A DNA stretch of 10,092 bases, taken from NCBI GenBank assembly GCA_902984215.1, contig CADWAF010002668.1, forward strand, positions 1 through 10,092. The letters run 5' to 3'. Below the pieces are notes generated by a model that did not search any database, was not told where the DNA came from, and saw only the letters and a program-made list of their open reading frames with translations. The DNA is from Willaertia magna. Its lineage: Eukaryota; Heterolobosea; Eutetramitea; Acrasida; Naegleriidae. The translations under genes were made by a program, and so were the position numbers. Of the stretch, positions 5,770 through 10,092 are shown piece after piece; position 1 is the first letter of the stretch, and the number at the start of each line of letters is the position of its first letter.

Positions 5770-7017
5770 ATGATAACCATTGCTAAACCAACAATTACCA
5801 TTACACACCCATTTCAATCATTAATGAATGATGACAGTAAGAAATCAGCAACAACATCACTCACTAATTATTTTGAAGAAGAATTGAGCGACGGATTAAC
5901 CAGTAAAATAAGTGATGACGTTTTTGTTTACAAAATATTTACTTTTCTTTATGGTTATGAAATTATTAGAGATTGTTCTACCGTTTGTAAACGTTGGTAT
6001 CGCTTAGGTCATTTTAGTCAACTGTGGAATTTGAAATTAAAAGAAAGAGAAATTATCCCAATATTAACACATACCTCCCAAAATAATATCATGGACAACT
6101 TTTACAATAATATATTTGGTTATAATACTATAAACTTCCAACATTTATATAAATTAAATTACTTTTGGGATTGGTCAACCGTTTTATATAAAGCTACAGG
6201 AAAATATAAAAGTCAACATATCCAAACCATAAGAAAGCAATTCCCAAGTACAATTCTTTATTATGAAAAGGGAGAAGATGAATATGAAGATTATTGGGAA
6301 AGTGCTTGCTCTGTTGGTATTTCAACTAATAAGCCAAATGCAATTTATCGTTGGAAAGTTACTTTACTTTCAGAAGGAAAGCATCACAAACAACTTTATG
6401 AAGAAGATTATTTAAATAATGAAGTGAATAATCGTGATAGAGATGATGATGAAGAAACATTTAATTGGGGCAACGTTATTGTTGGCGTTTTAGTTATTTC
6501 CAATAATAATAACAACAAATACCATCATTCAAACGAAAAGGAACGACAAAAACAACAAATGGTATTATCTTCTTCTTGTTTTAATCCACTAATTGGATAT
6601 GGATTATGTTGTGGAAATGGACATTTAGTTAATAATGATAATGTCAAGAATTATATTAACAATAATAGTGAGGACAACAACAAGTTATTTCCCTTACAAG
6701 TTAATCAAAGTATTAGTTTAGAATTAAATTTAAAAGAGAGAACAATAAGTTATTTCTTAAATGATAAACCTTTAGGCATTGCCTTTGATAACATTCCTTT
6801 AACAACGAGACATTTTGATCACAACCTTAATGGCGACAATAGTAGTAATAACAACTACAATAATAAGAACAGCACTTCAAATGTTAAGGACAATAAGAAG
6901 AACGTAAAAGATGTTAATAATGGCAATAATAATAATAATAATCTATATTACGTTCCAAGTATAAGTATGAAAGGAAAAGGAACTTGTATTTCCATTTGTT
7001 GTGAAGAAATTATGTAA
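5770..7017 (+). CDS. Gene A copy 2: F-box/SPRY (B30.2-like) protein, probable SCF substrate adaptor
   Basis: The protein has 415 residues and is a close paralogue of the product at 717-1952. It has the same F-box (about 46-92), acidic patch, and SPRY-like region ending YYVPSISMKGKGTCISI. Substitutions in the F-box half are few and mild (for example Ser-to-Thr at about 58, Ser-to-Gly at about 80, Met-to-Ile at about 95). Larger changes concentrate in the Asn-rich SPRY loops: about 245-260, 295-304 and 357-387, with insertions such as NSSNNNYNN and a longer final Asn run. The stretch from about 121 to 215 is identical in protein sequence, so that linker plus first SPRY strands appears most constrained. 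All indels keep the frame, so both copies look functional. The substrate is unknown; ubiquitin-ligase adaptor function is inferred from the architecture. Confidence 0.88.
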   Translation: MITIAKPTITITHPFQSLMNDDSKKSATTSLTNYFEEELSDGLTSKISDDVFVYKIFTFLYGYEIIRDCSTVCKRWYRLGHFSQLWNLKLKEREIIPILTHTSQNNIMDNFYNNIFGYNTINFQHLYKLNYFWDWSTVLYKATGKYKSQHIQTIRKQFPSTILYYEKGEDEYEDYWESACSVGISTNKPNAIYRWKVTLLSEGKHHKQLYEEDYLNNEVNNRDRDDDEETFNWGNVIVGVLVISNNNNNKYHHSNEKERQKQQMVLSSSCFNPLIGYGLCCGNGHLVNNDNVKNYINNNSEDNNKLFPLQVNQSISLELNLKERTISYFLNDKPLGIAFDNIPLTTRHFDHNLNGDNSSNNNYNNKNSTSNVKDNKKNVKDVNNGNNNNNNLYYVPSISMKGKGTCISICCEEIM

Positions 7018-7209
7018 AAAATTATTTCTGTAAATAAATAAAAATAAATTTATTAAAAATGTCACCACCATTTCACAGTCAACCCACAATTATTTAACAA
7101 TGTACATTTACAAATTGTATTGTAAACAAACACAAATTCCAGGTAACCTCGCGAATTCCCATAAATTCCCGCTAAAAAAAAAAATCAAAAAAAAATCAAA
7201 AAAAAAAAA
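7018..7209 (+). promoter_or_regulatory. A-to-B spacer, unit 2: gene A 3' signals and gene B promoter
   Basis: This 192-bp spacer carries AATAAA at 7033-7038 (and an overlapping one at 7037-7042), just after TGTAAATA at 7029-7036. CACCATTTCACAGTC and the TTTACAAATTGTATTGTAAACAAA region are shared with unit 1, as is AAATTCCCGCTAAAA. An A-rich leader of three A blocks separated by TC (7174-7209) abuts the gene B start. Confidence 0.55.
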
Positions 7210-9411
7210 ATGCTTTCGCATGATGTTCTCTTTCACATCTTTGGGTATTTAACACTAAAAGATTACTTCAATAATTTGCTTTTGGTTTGTAAAGATTGGT
7301 ACGAATTAACAAATTATGAAATGTTTTGGATTGTCACTTTTAAAAATATAATTGAAAATGAAATTCAAAAAGAAAAACAATTAAATCTATTTCATTTATT
7401 TTTAAATAGTAGTACCATTTTTAATGGACAAGCTTTACAAAAAGAAAGTAATGAAATTGTAAAAAAATATGAAAAATTAAAAGAATCGTTGATTGTAAAG
7501 TTATTACCTTTTAAAAAAAAGAAAGAGATTGGAGAAGATATTTATGGAAATGTTTTTAAAAATAAAACGAAAGAGTTTATTAGACAAATAAATAAAAGAA
7601 GATTTTTTATTGAAATTTTAAATCATTATTTATTTTTAAGAGAATTAATTAATAATTTACAAGAAAATACTTTACAAAATGATGAAAATTTACAAGAAAA
7701 TACTTTACAAAATGAAAATTTACAAAATAGTTTAGAAAATACAGAAAATGTTTTACAAAATACAGAAATTAAAAGTTTACAAAATAATAAAAAATTATAT
7801 AAAATAATTTTAGATCGTTGGGAAAATAAAATTATTCCAGAAATGGTAATTAATAATAAATTATTTACATATAAAGAAATTGGTCAATTTTTATTTTTAA
7901 ATAATTTATCTTTATTTTCATTTTTATTATTACAATTAAAACAAATAAAAATTAATGAAATTGAAATTGTAAACTTTTATGAAATTTTTAAATTTTTAAT
8001 TGAAAAGTGTGAAATTAAAATTACAAATCATTTACCTTTACTTTTACAATTAAAATTACCGACAATATTTTACAATGACTTGTCACAAAATTCTTTACAA
8101 AATTCTTTACAAAAGTCACAAGAAAATACAGTTGACAATAGTTTACAAAATACACAAGAAAATATTGACAATAGTTTACAACAAAAAGATATTAAAAAGT
8201 TATATTTAGAAAAAGAAGAAATTTTAACAGAAAATATACAACCAAGTTATTTATTTGAAATAATTACAAAAGAAATTAAAAAAACAAGAAAATTACCTGC
8301 GTTTTCAGATTGTTTATTAAAAATTATTGAATTAAATAATTTTATTGTAATTTATAATTTTTTTGAATTATTTAAACAAATTAAAGAATTTAAATTAATG
8401 GAACAATTAAAAATTAATTTAAATAAAATTATTCCAATAGTTGCTAATAATTTAAATTTTACAATTTTAAAATATTTATTTTTAAATTTTAATTTAATTA
8501 ATTTAACAGAATTTGATCAAAATTTATTTATTTGTGAAATTTTTAGAGGAATGATTTATTCTTCACATTCTGAATATTTTAACCCAAACGATAAATTTTA
8601 TTTTAAAACAAATAAAGAAAAGGAAGAATATATTTTACATTTTTGTAAAGAATTTAACATTAACAAAAATAATCCAACCTTTTTATGTCGTGTATATAGC
8701 GTATTTAGAAATAGTGTCGAAGGAATGGAATATCAATTTGCAAAATTAATTTTTAATGATAGTCAAGTGGAAAGTGAAAGTTTAAATAAAACTTGGAGGG
8801 CTTATGAAGGTACTTTTTTAATTAATTTATTATTTGAAGAGAATTGTAATTATAAAATTATTGAATTATTATTGGATAAAGGTGCTTTAATTAATAGTGA
8901 AACAATTAATCAATATTGTGATGAAAATGGAATTTTAGATTCTTTCTTTATTTCAGAAATTATTAATATTGATAATAACAATAATTCTGTTGATAATAAT
9001 AATACAAATATTGACAATACAAGTAGTGAAAATAATTTAAAAGATTTAAATAATAATATTGTAAATGAAAGTGTAACGTTAATAGATGAATATATTAGAA
9101 TGATGAGAAAGTTAGTGAAAGTAGGTGGTAAAATGAGTCAAACAACTTCATTCTTTTATCGTTTAAAAGAATTGAAAAGTAAAAATTCCAGTTTAATCAA
9201 ATTAAAAGATTTAGAAAAGGTTTTATTATTTTTTGTAAAGGAATTAAATGTAATACTTGATGTAGATTATTTAAGAGATAAAGTATTAAATTTATATTCA
9301 TTAGAAGAACAACAAGAATTAAGAAAGTTTTTATTGAATGAATTAAATATTACAATTTATACTGATTGGACAGAAATTATGGAAGAAGGTTGTTACACTT
9401 TATTTAATTAA
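7210..9411 (+). CDS. Gene B copy 2: F-box protein with helical/ankyrin-like body
   Basis: The protein has 733 residues and is a paralogue of the product at 2139-4322. The F-box (about 2-45) reads LSHDVLFHIFGYLTLKDYF and is one residue shorter than in copy 1. Residues about 46-150 are nearly identical to copy 1, apart from one inserted residue (Ser-Thr for Asn). The two Leu-Gln-Asn blocks have different unit numbers. The middle (about 210-480) shows scattered replacements, the Asn-rich stretch near 578-605 is rearranged, and the C-terminal ~120 residues are almost unchanged. An ankyrin-like motif, KIIELLLDKGALINSE, lies near 548-563. As for copy 1, an SCF receptor role is inferred. The convergent neighbour gene C ends 32 bp downstream. 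Confidence 0.85.
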   Translation: MLSHDVLFHIFGYLTLKDYFNNLLLVCKDWYELTNYEMFWIVTFKNIIENEIQKEKQLNLFHLFLNSSTIFNGQALQKESNEIVKKYEKLKESLIVKLLPFKKKKEIGEDIYGNVFKNKTKEFIRQINKRRFFIEILNHYLFLRELINNLQENTLQNDENLQENTLQNENLQNSLENTENVLQNTEIKSLQNNKKLYKIILDRWENKIIPEMVINNKLFTYKEIGQFLFLNNLSLFSFLLLQLKQIKINEIEIVNFYEIFKFLIEKCEIKITNHLPLLLQLKLPTIFYNDLSQNSLQNSLQKSQENTVDNSLQNTQENIDNSLQQKDIKKLYLEKEEILTENIQPSYLFEIITKEIKKTRKLPAFSDCLLKIIELNNFIVIYNFFELFKQIKEFKLMEQLKINLNKIIPIVANNLNFTILKYLFLNFNLINLTEFDQNLFICEIFRGMIYSSHSEYFNPNDKFYFKTNKEKEEYILHFCKEFNINKNNPTFLCRVYSVFRNSVEGMEYQFAKLIFNDSQVESESLNKTWRAYEGTFLINLLFEENCNYKIIELLLDKGALINSETINQYCDENGILDSFFISEIINIDNNNNSVDNNNTNIDNTSSENNLKDLNNNIVNESVTLIDEYIRMMRKLVKVGGKMSQTTSFFYRLKELKSKNSSLIKLKDLEKVLLFFVKELNVILDVDYLRDKVLNLYSLEEQQELRKFLLNELNITIYTDWTEIMEEGCYTLFN
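7656..7785 (+). repeat. Leu-Gln-Asn repeat block 1, gene B copy 2
   Basis: TTACAA words recur in frame, giving NLQENTLQN-type peptides. The order and number of units differ from 2589-2703, and one unit has TTAGAA (Leu-Glu) in place of TTACAA. This pattern suggests expansion and contraction by slippage or unequal exchange inside the coding sequence. Confidence 0.7.
8083..8190 (+). repeat. Leu-Gln-Asn repeat block 2, gene B copy 2
   Basis: It has the same repeat vocabulary as 3001-3090 with an extra NSLQ unit: AATTCTTTACAA occurs twice in a row at 8090-8113. The frame is kept. Confidence 0.7.
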
Positions 9412-9443
9412 AATATTATTGTAAACATTTTTATAAAAAACAT
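9412..9443. other. Short convergent B/C spacer, unit 2
   Basis: Only 32 bp separate the gene B stop from the gene C stop. It holds a remnant of the ~12-bp ATTTT(G/A)TAAAC repeat seen six times in unit 1. The 3' UTRs of the two convergent genes must overlap or extend into the opposite coding region. Confidence 0.6.
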
Positions 9444-10092
9444 TTATTGTCCATCATCATAATAAGCATTAATTAAACATTGTAAATAATCTAAATGACT
9501 TGTATCTTCACACAATAATGAATGAATATCAGGAAAACCATTCGGTATATGACTTTGTGTATCACTTATCTGTAACTGAATATTACAATTTAATCTAATC
9601 TTTGTAATCTTCTTATTCATTAATAATCCATCTAAATCTACAAACTCAGCATCAGAATCATTAAATGTTAAATCCACTTTCCTTAAATGTTCATTTCTAG
9701 AATTTGCTAAAACTTCTAAATTTTCTTTACTACAACTATGCAATGTAATTTTCTCTATATTTGGTAAATTAATTAAAAATTGATATAAATCTGGTGATTC
9801 TTCAAATATTATACTCTTTAAATTTTGTAAAGAAAATAACTCATTGTAATCTCTATTTGGTGGATGACTATCAAAATTTATTGTTGTAATGGAGCGCGGT
9901 AATTTTGAAAAACCCAACAAAGTACAATTTGTAATTTTTAAAGCAATTAATTTTGTAAAGTTTTGTAATTCTTCAATTGTTTCAGGTAAAATTTCATAAA
10001 CAAACATTTCAGTTACAAAATTACTTATAAATCTAATTTCTTGTAAAAAATTTCCATAAATTAAAGCAGAAATTTTAACTTGTTGTAATTTG
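9444..10092 (-). CDS. Gene C, second copy, leucine-rich C-terminal part (cut by right window edge)
   Basis: The LRR frame is open from the window edge (first full codon at 10091) to the TAA at 9446-9444. The ATG at 10007 is internal: the frame continues upstream with the same KLQQVKISALIYGN sequence as in the intact copy, so the real start lies further 5', off the edge. Differences from 4399-5073 are few: NCTLLGF for NCSTLIGF (a 3-base indel), one Arg fewer in the SRRNEH region, Asn-to-Asp in NFNSHPP, Asn-to-His near the C-terminal third, and Val-to-Gly next to the last residue. It would join the N-terminal part at 318-1 if the ends are contiguous, and the same +1 frame relation would apply. 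Confidence 0.7.
   Translation of the reverse strand, partial: KLQQVKISALIYGNFLQEIRFISNFVTEMFVYEILPETIEELQNFTKLIALKITNCTLLGFSKLPRSITTINFDSHPPNRDYNELFSLQNLKSIIFEESPDLYQFLINLPNIEKITLHSCSKENLEVLANSRNEHLRKVDLTFNDSDAEFVDLDGLLMNKKITKIRLNCNIQLQISDTQSHIPNGFPDIHSLLCEDTSHLDYLQCLINAYYDDGQ

Larger units (their letters stand above)
5054..10092. repeat. Tandem repeat unit 2 (~5.04 kb, three genes)
   Basis: This is the second head-to-tail copy of the module and is 14 bases shorter overall than the first. Net length differences come from several small indels: poly-Asn codons in gene A, the Leu-Gln-Asn repeats in gene B, the B/C convergent spacer (32 bp here against 76 bp in unit 1), and scattered indels in the promoter region. 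Coding indels are multiples of three. The copy ends exactly where unit 1 would start again. Confidence 0.95.

Noticed and set aside
9444..10007. LRR gene of copy 2 beginning at the ATG at 10007
   Set aside because: The frame stays open to the window edge with sequence matching the intact copy upstream of this Met, so 10007 is an internal methionine.
1..10092. Giant-virus origin (AT-rich, F-box and ankyrin-like genes, compact)
   Set aside because: It is not excluded, but no core viral gene or clear AAAATTGA-type promoter was noticed upstream of genes A and B. The moderately GC-richer structured spacers and polyadenylation signals also fit an amoeba genome better.
1..10092. Transposon or retroelement as the cause of the duplication
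   Set aside because: No transposase, reverse transcriptase, terminal inverted repeats or target-site duplications were found. The unit consists only of the three genes and their spacers.

Overview
The window looks like eukaryotic nuclear DNA from an amoeba-like protist. It is very AT-rich, the genes are compact and mostly uninterrupted, every visible gene ends in TAA, proteins carry poly-asparagine tracts, and the predicted domains (F-box, SPRY, ankyrin-like, leucine-rich) are eukaryotic. A heterolobosean such as Naegleria or a very AT-rich relative (Willaertia-like) is my best guess from gene style and spacing. A dictyostelid is the second option and a giant virus of amoebae a weaker third. 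No taxonomic call is proved by the sequence.

The layout is simple and striking: the window is two head-to-tail copies of one ~5.04 kb unit, 1-5053 and 5054-10092. The last base matches the base just before the start of the second unit, so the right end would join the left end with no gap or overlap. Each unit carries the same three genes: (C) a minus-strand gene with a helical/coiled-coil N-terminal part and a leucine-rich C-terminal part, with a conserved one-base frame change between them; (A) a plus-strand F-box/SPRY protein; (B) a plus-strand F-box protein with a long helical, ankyrin-like body. C and A diverge from a ~395-bp shared promoter region. A and B are in tandem with a ~190-bp spacer. 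B and C converge with a 32-76 bp spacer. C of unit 1 is complete in the middle of the window (5377 down to 4399); the second C is split between the two window ends (318 to 1, then 10092 to 9444).

F-box proteins with a SPRY or ankyrin-type substrate-binding part are normally adaptors of SCF (Skp1-Cullin-F-box) ubiquitin ligases. The module therefore looks like an expanding cassette of substrate receptors, with gene C as a possible LRR partner (inference). The two units differ by substitutions, by in-frame indels and by non-coding indels. Divergence is uneven, including a sharp switch inside gene B that suggests gene conversion. No tRNA, rRNA, CRISPR, transposase or bacterial-type signal was seen.
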